In this document: in pieces, positions 1 through 6,528 of the stretch
Numbering within the stretch: position 1 is the first letter of the stretch
Layout of the letters: each line of letters begins with the position of its first letter
Origin: Streptomyces spiroverticillatus
Lineage (GTDB): Bacteria; Actinomycetota; Actinomycetes; Streptomycetales; Streptomycetaceae
Length of the DNA: 64,000 nt
NCBI GenBank assembly: GCA_014650415.1
Contig: BMUX01000011.1
Span: 1 to 64,000 of the forward strand
Direction: 5' to 3'
Program-made: the position numbers and the translations under genes
Notes under the pieces: generated by a model
Seen by the model: only the letters and a program-made list of their open reading frames with translations
What the model was told of the DNA's origin: nothing
The model's database searches: none

Positions 1-83
1 ACATTCCGAACCCGGAAGCTAAGCCTTTCAGCGCCGATGGTACTGCAGGGGGGACCCTGTGGGAGAGTAGGACGCCGCCGAAC
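1..83 (+). rRNA. 5S ribosomal RNA, 3' part
   Basis: The first 83 bases read as the 3' two-thirds of a bacterial 5S rRNA: a CCGAACCCGGAAGCTAAG block near the start, then the GGGAGAGTAGGACGCCGCCGA segment typical of actinobacterial 5S ends. The 5' part lies outside the window, so an rrn operon is presumably ending here, transcribed rightward. The exact 3' end is uncertain by a few bases. Confidence 0.95.
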
Positions 84-100
84 TAATTTTGATAACGGGA

Positions 101-130
101 AAGCCCCGCACCAGTAATGGTGCGGGGCTT
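101..130 (+). terminator. rrn operon terminator
   Basis: A perfect 12-bp stem (AAGCCCCGCACC / GGTGCGGGGCTT) with a 6-base loop is followed by TTTT. It sits 18 bases after the 5S gene and matches a classical intrinsic terminator. It also faces the stop of the minus-strand aldo/keto reductase gene, so it may work in both directions. Confidence 0.9.
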
Positions 131-152
131 TTCTGCGTTTCGGGTCCCTTTC

Positions 153-1196
153 TCAGTGGGCCGCGTCCAGGCGGGCCCGCTGCTCGGGAGAGAGTTCGAG
201 GGCCAGTGCGCCGAGATTCTCGTCGAGTTGGGCCACCGAGGAAGCTCCCGCGAGCGGGATGAGCGGCAGGGCGTGGCCCAGTTGCCAGGACAGGACGACC
301 TGGTTGGGGGTCGCGCCGGTTTCCGCGGCCACCTCGCGCAGTACGGCGAGGCGGGCCGGAGTGCCCGGGTGGTCGTAGTCGTCCGGGACGGGCTTGTCCT
401 CGCGGACGTACGCGCCGCCTATCAGCGGTGAGTACGCCACCAGGGAGAGGCCGGGCTCGGCGTGCAGGTAGCTGGCCAGGTCCGGGCCGACGTGGCCGAG
501 GCTGCCCTCGGGGAAGAGCGGGAAGGGGATGTCGAAGCGCGGGCGCAGATAGCTGTGCTGGTACTGGAGGACCTCGTAACCCGGCAGGCCGGCGGCCTTC
601 GCGAGGGTGCGGGCGCGTTCGATGCGCCAGGTGGCGTGGTTGCTCGTGCCCAGGAGGCCGACGGCTCCCTCCCGTACCGTCTCACCCAGCGCCTCGACGG
701 TCTCGGAGAGGTCGACCGTGCGGTCCTCGATGTGGGTGTAGAGGAGGTCGATCTTCTCGATGCCGAGCTGTTCGCGGCTGCGGTCGACGGCCTCGCGGAT
801 CGCCTTCGCGCCCAGGCCCTCCCGGTTCTCGATGTACCCGGTCCCGGCGGCCTTCGGGCGGGCGCCCATCTTGGTGGCGATCACCATGCGGTCGGCGACG
901 CCCTGGCTCTTCAGCCACCGGCCGAGCAGGCGCTCGCTCTGGCCGCCCTGGCTGTCGTCGTGCCAGTAGGAGTAGTTGTTCGAGGTGTCGAGGAAGGTGC
1001 CGCCGGCCTCCGCGAACCGGTCGAGGATCGCGTACGACGTCCTCTCGTCGGTGTACGTGCCGAACAGCATCGCCCCGAGGGCCAGCACGCTGACCTCGCG
1101 CCGGGTGGCGGGGTCGGAGCCGATGGTGCGGTGACGCATGGGCGGGGTGGACGTGGTGGAGGGGGTGGATGCGGGGGACGGGGTGGTTGCGGACAT
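153..1196 (-). CDS. Aldo/keto reductase
   Basis: A 347-aa NADPH-dependent oxidoreductase of the aldo/keto reductase superfamily; the substrate cannot be told from sequence. The catalytic set is visible: Tyr75 in DTSNNYSYW, Lys109 in IATKMG and His155 in LLYTHIED, with the family's C-terminal cofactor region near PLAGASS. The first 20 residues are a low-complexity Ser/Thr/Pro run before MRHRTIG. I chose the ATG at 1196 because AAAGGGAG lies about 8 bases upstream; a start at 1139 (MRHRTIG) would remove the run. It is a single gene, convergent with the rRNA operon and divergent from the two-component genes. Confidence 0.88.
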   Translation of the reverse strand: MSATTPSPASTPSTTSTPPMRHRTIGSDPATRREVSVLALGAMLFGTYTDERTSYAILDRFAEAGGTFLDTSNNYSYWHDDSQGGQSERLLGRWLKSQGVADRMVIATKMGARPKAAGTGYIENREGLGAKAIREAVDRSREQLGIEKIDLLYTHIEDRTVDLSETVEALGETVREGAVGLLGTSNHATWRIERARTLAKAAGLPGYEVLQYQHSYLRPRFDIPFPLFPEGSLGHVGPDLASYLHAEPGLSLVAYSPLIGGAYVREDKPVPDDYDHPGTPARLAVLREVAAETGATPNQVVLSWQLGHALPLIPLAGASSVAQLDENLGALALELSPEQRARLDAAH

Positions 1197-1325
1197 GGGA
1201 ACTCCCTTTCCGGGGCCGGGTGTCGGGCTTCGGAACGGAGTCTGCGTGTTGGAGCGCACTTCAGGTCAAGCGGTTTCGCCGGGCACGGCCGAGGGGCGCG
1301 TTCTGCGGGAAATGGGATCCCCTAT

Positions 1326-1343
1326 ATGGTGCACGTGCACCAT
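1326..1343. promoter_or_regulatory. 18-bp perfect palindrome, probable operator
   Basis: ATGGTGCACGTGCACCAT is a perfect 18-bp inverted repeat without spacer. It begins inside a TATATG sequence (1323-1328) that could serve as a -10 element and ends 30 bases before the response-regulator start. That position fits an operator covering the -10 and the transcription start. The binding protein is unknown; autoregulation by the adjacent NarL-type regulator is one possibility. Confidence 0.55.
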
Positions 1344-1373
1344 CAACAGGAACCGTGGGGGACGGAACCGGCC

Positions 1374-2078
1374 ATGTCTGTCGTGACCGTAATGATCGTC
1401 GATGACGACAAGCTTCTCCGTTATGGATTGCAGCGCATTCTGGAGACCGCTCCGGACATCCGCGTGGCCGTCGTGTGCGACGGCGGCGAAGCCGTCGCAA
1501 TGGCGGAGAAACACACCCCGGACGTGGCCCTCGTCGACATTCAGATGCCGGACGTCGACGGATTCGCGGTGCTCGCCGCGCTGCGGGGACTGGCCGTGGC
1601 GCCCGCCGTGGCCATGCTGACCGGGTTCGGCAGCGACGAGCACGTGGTGCGTGCGTTGTCCGAGGGAGCAGTCGGGTTCTTCCTCAAGGACGCCTCCCCG
1701 CACGAACTCATTCCGGGAGTGCGATTGCTCGGGGCGGGAGGAACTGCCTTGTCGTCCAGGGTTGTTCGGGCTTTGACGGTCAATCAGGAACCGGGATTCC
1801 GGTCCGGTAATTCGGCTGCTTCCGAGTTCGTGTCGCCGCGGTCTTCCCGCGGGGTTCTCACGTCGCGGGAGCGGACCGTATTCGAGCTGTTGCCGACAGG
1901 AATGACGAATTCGGAGATTGCCCGGCGGCTTTCTTTGAGCAGTTCGACCGTGAAGGACCACGTGAGCGCGATACTCGCCAAGCTCGGGGTGGCCAACCGG
2001 GTCCAGGCCGCCGTCGCCGCCCACCACGGCGTGCCCGGGGCGGGGCCGGACGGCGCGGAGTGGGACTCCCGTACATGA
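1374..2078 (+). CDS. NarL/FixJ-type response regulator
   Basis: A 234-aa two-component response regulator. The receiver domain (about residues 4-120) has the acidic cluster at D10-D12, phospho-acceptor Asp55 in VDIQMPD and conserved Lys105 in FFLKDASP. A LuxR-type helix-turn-helix (about 165-225, LTSRERTVFELL ... STVKDHVSAILAKL) follows. The linker between them uses unusually many T- and A-ending codons for this genome. The start is ATG 1374; the Shine-Dalgarno is weak, and alternatives at 1383 and 1392 would trim only a few residues. The stop overlaps the kinase start (ATGA), so the pair is translationally coupled. Confidence 0.92.
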   Translation: MSVVTVMIVDDDKLLRYGLQRILETAPDIRVAVVCDGGEAVAMAEKHTPDVALVDIQMPDVDGFAVLAALRGLAVAPAVAMLTGFGSDEHVVRALSEGAVGFFLKDASPHELIPGVRLLGAGGTALSSRVVRALTVNQEPGFRSGNSAASEFVSPRSSRGVLTSRERTVFELLPTGMTNSEIARRLSLSSSTVKDHVSAILAKLGVANRVQAAVAAHHGVPGAGPDGAEWDSRT

Positions 2079-3250
2079 GGCGCAGGGTTTCGCCGTGGGT
2101 GCTCGACGTCGGGATCGTCCTGCTCGCGGCCGGTGAGTACCTGACGGTCCGCTCACGGGTGGGGCCGTGGGTCGCGGCGACCTATGTGCTGGCCGTCGCC
2201 GCTCTGGCGTTCCGCAGGAAGTGGCCGGTGGCCGTCACGCTTGCCGCCGTTCCGGCGGCGGCGAGCGGGTATCTGTGGCTGGCGCCGCTGGCCGCGCTCG
2301 CGACCGCGGCGGCGTTGGTGCCGGCCCGGCTGGCGGTCTACGGCTGCGCGGGGCTGATCTTCCTGGCAGCCGCCTCGCCCAAGTCCGTCGCGGAGGCCCG
2401 GGACCGGAACGTCGACCAGTGGGCGGCGACGCTGATCGGGCCCGCCCTCTTCAGCATCGGGCCCACGGCGTGGGGGCAGTTGGCGCGCACCCGGCGTGAA
2501 CTGGCCGCCCGGCTGCGCGAACTCCAGCACAGCAAGGAGCAGGAGCGGCGGCTCTCCGTGGAGAAGGCCGTCGTGGAGGAACGCGCCCGGCTCGCCCGCG
2601 AGATGCACGACGGCGTCTCCCACCACGTCAGCCTGCTGTCCATGGAGGCGCATCTGCTCGCTCTGGAGGCGACGGACGCCGAGGCCAGGTCCCGCGCCGA
2701 ACGCATCGGGGAACTCGGCGGCAGGGCGGTGGACGAACTCCGCGACGTCCTCGGGGTACTGCGCGGCTCCGGCGCGGCGGACAGGCTGCCCCGGCTCGCC
2801 GGGCTGCCCGGTCTGATCGAGGCCAGCGGTCTTCCCGTACACGTTGAAGGCACTGTTTCGCCGCAGCACCCGGGGCTCACGCCGGAGCGGGAACTGGCGG
2901 TCTACCGCACGGTGCAGGAAGCGCTCACCAATGCGGCCAAGCACGCGCCCGGCAGCAGGATCACGGTGTCGGTCGGGGTGTGCGCGCGTACGTCCGTGCT
3001 CGGCGTCGACGTGGTCAACTCGGCTACGGCGCACGGGGCGGTGGGGGAGCGCCCGTCGTCGTACGGACACGAAGACGGACACGGGCACGGGCACGGGCAC
3101 GGGCACGGGCACGGGCACGGGCACGGGCTCGTCGGTTTGCGCGAGCGGGCGGAGCGGCTGGGCGGGAGCGCGACGGCGGGGCACGAGCCGGACGGCGGCT
3201 TCGCGGTCCGGGTACGGCTGCCGCTTTCGGCGGGCCACCCCGCCGACTGA
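2075..3250 (+). CDS. Sensor histidine kinase (HisKA_3 type) with a His-Gly tract
   Basis: A 391-aa membrane sensor kinase partnered with the upstream regulator. About four or five hydrophobic segments (residues 7-130) lead into a coiled-coil-like stretch and the HisKA_3 dimerisation motif LAREMHDGVSHHVSLL, with His178 as the likely phosphorylated residue. The HATPase region follows, with an N-box at VQEALTNAAKHAPG. The usual glycine-rich ATP lid is altered: eight His-Gly dipeptides (336-351) directly precede GLVGLRERAERLGG. The start ATG 2075 overlaps the regulator stop. The signal sensed is unknown; the His tract could bind a divalent metal, but that is inference. Confidence 0.9.
   Translation: MRRRVSPWVLDVGIVLLAAGEYLTVRSRVGPWVAATYVLAVAALAFRRKWPVAVTLAAVPAAASGYLWLAPLAALATAAALVPARLAVYGCAGLIFLAAASPKSVAEARDRNVDQWAATLIGPALFSIGPTAWGQLARTRRELAARLRELQHSKEQERRLSVEKAVVEERARLAREMHDGVSHHVSLLSMEAHLLALEATDAEARSRAERIGELGGRAVDELRDVLGVLRGSGAADRLPRLAGLPGLIEASGLPVHVEGTVSPQHPGLTPERELAVYRTVQEALTNAAKHAPGSRITVSVGVCARTSVLGVDVVNSATAHGAVGERPSSYGHEDGHGHGHGHGHGHGHGHGLVGLRERAERLGGSATAGHEPDGGFAVRVRLPLSAGHPAD
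3080..3127 (+). repeat. Hexanucleotide tandem repeat (CACGGG)x8
   Basis: Eight perfect CACGGG units in frame with the kinase gene encode eight His-Gly pairs. Loss or gain of a unit keeps the frame, so the tract length could vary between strains without destroying the protein. Confidence 0.97.
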
Positions 3251-3269
3251 CCGGGAGAGCGCTCCGGAC

Positions 3270-3293
3270 GGCCCCCGCTGTCCGGCGGGGGCC
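3270..3293 (+). terminator. Terminator-like hairpin after the kinase gene
   Basis: A 9-bp perfect stem GGCCCCCGC / GCGGGGGCC with a 6-base loop lies 20 bases after the kinase stop. There is no T-run, as is common for Streptomyces terminators. Confidence 0.6.
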
Positions 3294-3432
3294 GGTGCCC
3301 GGCAATCCTCCCCAGGCATGACAGGGCGACGGCGACGGGCTGACAGGATTTCATCCGTGAAGAGGGGCGCTCGCGCCCGCACTGCCGGGCCGGACCCGGC
3401 GGGGGGAACTCTTCGACAATTCCTCGGGGGAC

Positions 3433-3489
3433 GAGGACCCACGGAAGACGGCCAAGTTTCCACGCCTCGCCGGGCTTCCGCGGGTCCTC
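3433..3489 (+). other. Long inverted repeat in the leader of the secreted-protein gene
   Basis: GAGGACCCACGGAAG (3433-3447) and CTTCCGCGGGTCCTC (3475-3489) pair over 15 positions with one mismatch, enclosing 27 bases. The structure ends 26 bases before the GTG start at 3516. It could be an RNA stem in the leader or a DNA site; I recognise no known riboswitch class. Confidence 0.45.
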
Positions 3490-3515
3490 CCCGCATGATG
3501 CTCAACGGAGTTCAC

Positions 3516-3977
3516 GTGAACCGTCAGAAGATCCGCCTTGCCGCTGCCACCGCGCTGACCGCCGTCGCGTTCGGTGTCGCGGCTCCCGCGGCGCAGGCCG
3601 CCGAGACCGTCCGTACGCCGGTCTCGGCAGTGAGTGTGCAGCAGGCCGACGCGGCCCGGCTCGCCACCCTGATCGCCCAGAACCCGGCCGCGGCCGCGAA
3701 CGGCGAGGCCGGTCTGAACGCCGCCGTCGTCGCTCAGCTCCAGGACCCGCAGCTGGTCCAGTACGGCAGCCCCAGGGCCGAGGCGATCAAGGCACTGCTG
3801 AAGAAGTCGGGCTCCCTGTTCAAGGCGGCCGTGAAGGCCGCGAAGAAGGGCGCCGACGCCTACCGCAAGTGGGTCGACAGCCTCTCCAACTTCAACCCGG
3901 TCAAGTGGACGCTGAAGGCGCTGCCGGGTGCCGTCCAGTACGAAATCATCGACTGGCTCGCCAAGCAGGTCGGCTGA
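3516..3977 (+). CDS. Small secreted cationic protein, paralogue A
   Basis: A 153-aa predicted secreted protein that I do not recognise as a named family. A Sec signal peptide is clear: basic VNRQKIR, a hydrophobic Ala-rich core and a probable cut after AAQA (about residue 28). The C-terminal half is strongly basic and helix-forming, with KKSGSLFKAAVKAAKKGADA, a KWVDSL motif and an aromatic/hydrophobic end. The same pattern and length recur in the protein at 4369-4833. I chose GTG 3516 because ACGGAG sits 5 bases upstream; ATGs at 3495 and 3498 are possible. The neighbouring membrane gene starts 83 bases downstream on the same strand, so the three genes are probably one unit. Function is unknown; a membrane-active or antimicrobial role is a hypothesis. 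Confidence 0.82.
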   Translation: MNRQKIRLAAATALTAVAFGVAAPAAQAAETVRTPVSAVSVQQADAARLATLIAQNPAAAANGEAGLNAAVVAQLQDPQLVQYGSPRAEAIKALLKKSGSLFKAAVKAAKKGADAYRKWVDSLSNFNPVKWTLKALPGAVQYEIIDWLAKQVG

Positions 3978-4060
3978 CCACACCCCTGATCGAAACCGGT
4001 CCGGCCGCCTGACCAGCGGCCGGACCGGACCGGGCCCGACGGGACACCACGAGGTTGACC

Positions 4061-4330
4061 ATGGAAGAGACGAACGACCAGAAGCAGGCCAAGCGGACCG
4101 ACACGGTCTGGGGCTTCGTGACACTGCCCCTGCTGGCGGCCTGGATCACCTTCCACCTGCTGCCCCACAACACCGCGCCCGGCTGGATCCTGTACGCCAC
4201 GGGGGCGGCCGGCACGGTCCTGGCGCACGGCTGGTTCGCCCTGCGCAGGATCTCCCCGGGGGTGGGCGGAGTGGTCGTTCCGCTGCTCCATGTCCTGCTC
4301 GGCGCCCTGTTCTGGCTCACCCGAACCTGA
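4061..4330 (+). CDS. Small three-helix membrane protein
   Basis: An 89-aa protein with a charged, Lys/Glu-rich N-terminus (about 16 residues) and three hydrophobic segments (about 18-37, 42-60 and 68-86). It has no recognisable catalytic motif. The ATG at 4061 has ACGAGG 6 bases upstream. Its stop overlaps an ATG (TGATG, 4328-4332) in the frame of the next secreted-protein gene. Lying between two paralogous secreted proteins, it has the size and topology of bacteriocin immunity or accessory proteins, but no homology is claimed. Confidence 0.75.
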   Translation: MEETNDQKQAKRTDTVWGFVTLPLLAAWITFHLLPHNTAPGWILYATGAAGTVLAHGWFALRRISPGVGGVVVPLLHVLLGALFWLTRT

Positions 4331-4368
4331 TGAACCCGAAGATGAATCCGAAGAGGACCCACCGCTTC

Positions 4369-4833
4369 ATGAACATCTCGCACCTCCGCGTCGCCGCGGC
4401 CACCGTCGCCGCTGCCGTCGCCCTCGGGGTGGCCGCACCCGCAGCCACCGCCGCACAGGCCCGCCCGGCGGCGGCCTCCGCCACGGTCGCCGTGCTCACC
4501 GCCGACCAGGCGCGCACCGTACTGGACTCGCCGGAACTGCGCCCGCACCTGAGCACCCAGGCGCAGACCGAGCTGCGTGCCGTCGCCGCGGGCGAGGCCG
4601 CGCCGCAGCTCCAGAGGAGCGCCGCGTCGGCCGCCGCGAAGGCGGCACTGGCCGCACTGAAGAAGGCGGGCGGCAAGGTCTGGTCCGGCGCGAAGTCCGC
4701 CGCGGCCAAGGGCTTCACGGCCTTCAAGAAGTGGATGGACGACCTGCCCTGGTACCACCCGGTCCGCCTGGCCCTGGCGGCGCTGGGCACGGAGGGCATC
4801 AAGCAGCTGATCAACCTGATCAACAACAGCTGA
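4369..4833 (+). CDS. Small secreted cationic protein, paralogue B
   Basis: A 154-aa predicted secreted protein, paralogous to the gene at 3516. The signal peptide (MNISHLRVAAATVAAAVAL, cut near ATAAQA) and overall layout match. The C-terminal half shares an ordered pattern with paralogue A: LKK-x-G, an Ala/Lys-rich helix, KG-x3-A-x2-KW-(V/M)-D-x-L, PV and a final hydrophobic helix ending in INLINNS. I chose ATG 4369, with GAGGA 11 bases upstream, because it gives nearly the same length and signal peptide as paralogue A. In-frame ATGs at 4330 and 4342 would add a charged extension before the signal. A strong hairpin terminator follows. Function is unknown. Confidence 0.8.
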   Translation: MNISHLRVAAATVAAAVALGVAAPAATAAQARPAAASATVAVLTADQARTVLDSPELRPHLSTQAQTELRAVAAGEAAPQLQRSAASAAAKAALAALKKAGGKVWSGAKSAAAKGFTAFKKWMDDLPWYHPVRLALAALGTEGIKQLINLINNS

Positions 4834-4877
4834 CCGTTTTCACAAGCTTCCGCGCCTGTCTCCGCGGATGCCTCCGC

Positions 4878-4927
4878 ACATGACTCTGCGGCGGACGACC
4901 AAAAGGCCGTCCGCCGCAGAGTCATGT
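4878..4927. terminator. Bidirectional terminator with a 20-bp perfect stem
   Basis: The stem 4878-4897 pairs perfectly with 4908-4927 around a 10-base loop. It lies between convergent genes (paralogue B and sdaA) and probably ends both transcripts. The length without a mismatch is unusual. Confidence 0.85.
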
Positions 4928-4940
4928 CACCGTACGGCCG

Positions 4941-6326
4941 TCAGCACTCGATGACGTTGACCGCGAGGCCGCCGCGGGCCGTCTCCTTGTACTTGACCTT
5001 CATGTCGGCGCCCGTCTCCTTCATGGTCTTGATGACCTTGTCGAGGGAGACCTTGTGGCTGCCGTCGCCGCGCATCGCCATCTTCGCGGCGGTGACCGCC
5101 TTCACGGCCGCCATGCCGTTGCGCTCGATGCACGGGATCTGGACCAGACCGCCGACCGGGTCGCAGGTCAGGCCCAGGTTGTGCTCCATGCCGATCTCGG
5201 CGGCGTTCTCGACCTGCTCCGGGGTGCCGCCCAGAACCTCGGCGAGCGCGCCCGCCGCCATCGAGCAGGCGGAGCCGACCTCGCCCTGGCAGCCGACCTC
5301 GGCGCCGGAGATGGAGGCGTTCTCCTTGAAGAGCATGCCGATCGCGCCGGCCGCGAGGAGGAAGCGGACGATGCCGTCCTCGTCGGCTCCGGGGACGAAG
5401 TTCATGTAGAAGTGCAGGACGGCCGGGATGATGCCCGCGGCGCCGTTGGTGGGGGCGGTGACGACGCGGCCGCCGGCGGCGTTCTCCTCGTTCACGGCCA
5501 TGGCGTAGAGGGTGACCCACTCCATGGCGTGCGCCTTCGGGTCGCCGTCGGCGCGCAGCTGGCGGGCCGAATTCGCGGCGCGGCGGCGGACCTTGAGGCC
5601 GCCGGGGAGGATGCCCTCGCGGGACATGCCGCGCGAGACGCAGGCCTGCATGACGCGCCAGATTTCCAGGAGGCCCTCGCGGATCTCCTCCTCGGTGCGC
5701 CAGGCCTTCTCGTTCTCCAGCATCAGGGAGGAGATGGACAGGCCGGTCTCGTTCGCGAGGCGCAGGAGTTCGTCGCCGGTGCGGAAGGGGTGCTTGAGGA
5801 CCGTGTCGTCGGGGACGATCGGGTTCTCGCCCGCCACCGCGTCCTCGTCCACGACGAAGCCGCCGCCGACGGAGTAGTAGGTCTTCTCCAGGAGGGGCGC
5901 GCCCTGGGAGTCGTACGCGAAGAGGGTCATTCCGTTCGCGTGGTACGGCAGGGAGCGGCGGCGGTGCAGGATCAGCTCGTTGGGCTCGTCGAAGTCGATC
6001 TCGTGGGCCGAGCCGATCTCGGTGCCGAGCAGGCGGAGCTTGCCGGTGGCGCGGATGCGCTCGACCTCGGCGTCGGCCGTCTCGACGTTCACCGTGCGCG
6101 GGGAGTGGCCCTCCAGGCCGAGCAGGACGGCCTTCGGGGTGCCGTGGCCGTGGCCGGTGGCGCCGAGCGAGCCGAAGAGTTCGGCGCGTACGGACGTGGT
6201 CTGGGCGAGCAGGCCGTCCTTCTTGAGGCGTCCCACGAACATCCGGGCGGCCCGCATGGGGCCCACCGTGTGGGAGCTGGACGGGCCTATGCCGATCGAG
6301 AACAGGTCGAAGACCGAGATGGCCAC
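4941..6326 (-). CDS. sdaA: L-serine ammonia-lyase (L-serine dehydratase)
   Basis: A 461-aa iron-sulfur enzyme that deaminates L-serine to pyruvate and ammonia, with the full length of the single-chain SdaA family. The N-terminal SVFDLFSIGIGPSSSHTVGP signature is present. The cluster and substrate cysteines appear in GCQGEVGSACSMAAG and GLTCDPVGGLVQIPCIERN. The chain ends in Cys (NVIEC), as in the family's tail-in-active-site arrangement. The GTG start at 6326 has GAGGAG about 7 bases upstream. It is the last gene of the minus-strand glycine cluster; a strong hairpin separates it from glyA, so it may be transcribed at a lower level or separately. Confidence 0.95.
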   Translation of the reverse strand: MAISVFDLFSIGIGPSSSHTVGPMRAARMFVGRLKKDGLLAQTTSVRAELFGSLGATGHGHGTPKAVLLGLEGHSPRTVNVETADAEVERIRATGKLRLLGTEIGSAHEIDFDEPNELILHRRRSLPYHANGMTLFAYDSQGAPLLEKTYYSVGGGFVVDEDAVAGENPIVPDDTVLKHPFRTGDELLRLANETGLSISSLMLENEKAWRTEEEIREGLLEIWRVMQACVSRGMSREGILPGGLKVRRRAANSARQLRADGDPKAHAMEWVTLYAMAVNEENAAGGRVVTAPTNGAAGIIPAVLHFYMNFVPGADEDGIVRFLLAAGAIGMLFKENASISGAEVGCQGEVGSACSMAAGALAEVLGGTPEQVENAAEIGMEHNLGLTCDPVGGLVQIPCIERNGMAAVKAVTAAKMAMRGDGSHKVSLDKVIKTMKETGADMKVKYKETARGGLAVNVIEC

Positions 6327-6420
6327 AGCAGAACTCCTCAGAAGGGTGGCGGACGCCGTTGTCCGTCGGGCAGAACAGGGCAGAACAGTGCGGTACGGGG
6401 CCGGATGCCCCGGGCAAGGG

Positions 6421-6462
6421 ACGGGGCACCGCACTCACTGTCCAGTGTGCGCGGTGCCCCGT
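6421..6462 (-). terminator. Hairpin between glyA and sdaA
   Basis: A 12-bp perfect stem (ACGGGGCACCGC / GCGGTGCCCCGT), with an inner CACTG/CAGTG pairing, lies in the 202-base gap between glyA and sdaA. It may terminate or attenuate glyA transcription, or mark an RNA processing site. The rest of the gap is relatively AT-rich just after the glyA stop and could hold an sdaA promoter. Confidence 0.6.
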
Positions 6463-6528
6463 ATTTACGTATTGCTGGAAGTCGCCTACCACGCGACGTT
6501 CAGATGAAGCCTACGTAATCGGTCCGAA

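Noticed and set aside
462..1373. Plus-strand frame extending the response regulator 304 codons upstream
   Set aside because: The extension overlaps the aldo/keto reductase gene in antisense and reads as low-complexity Ala/Gly/Arg sequence. The receiver domain begins right after ATG 1374.
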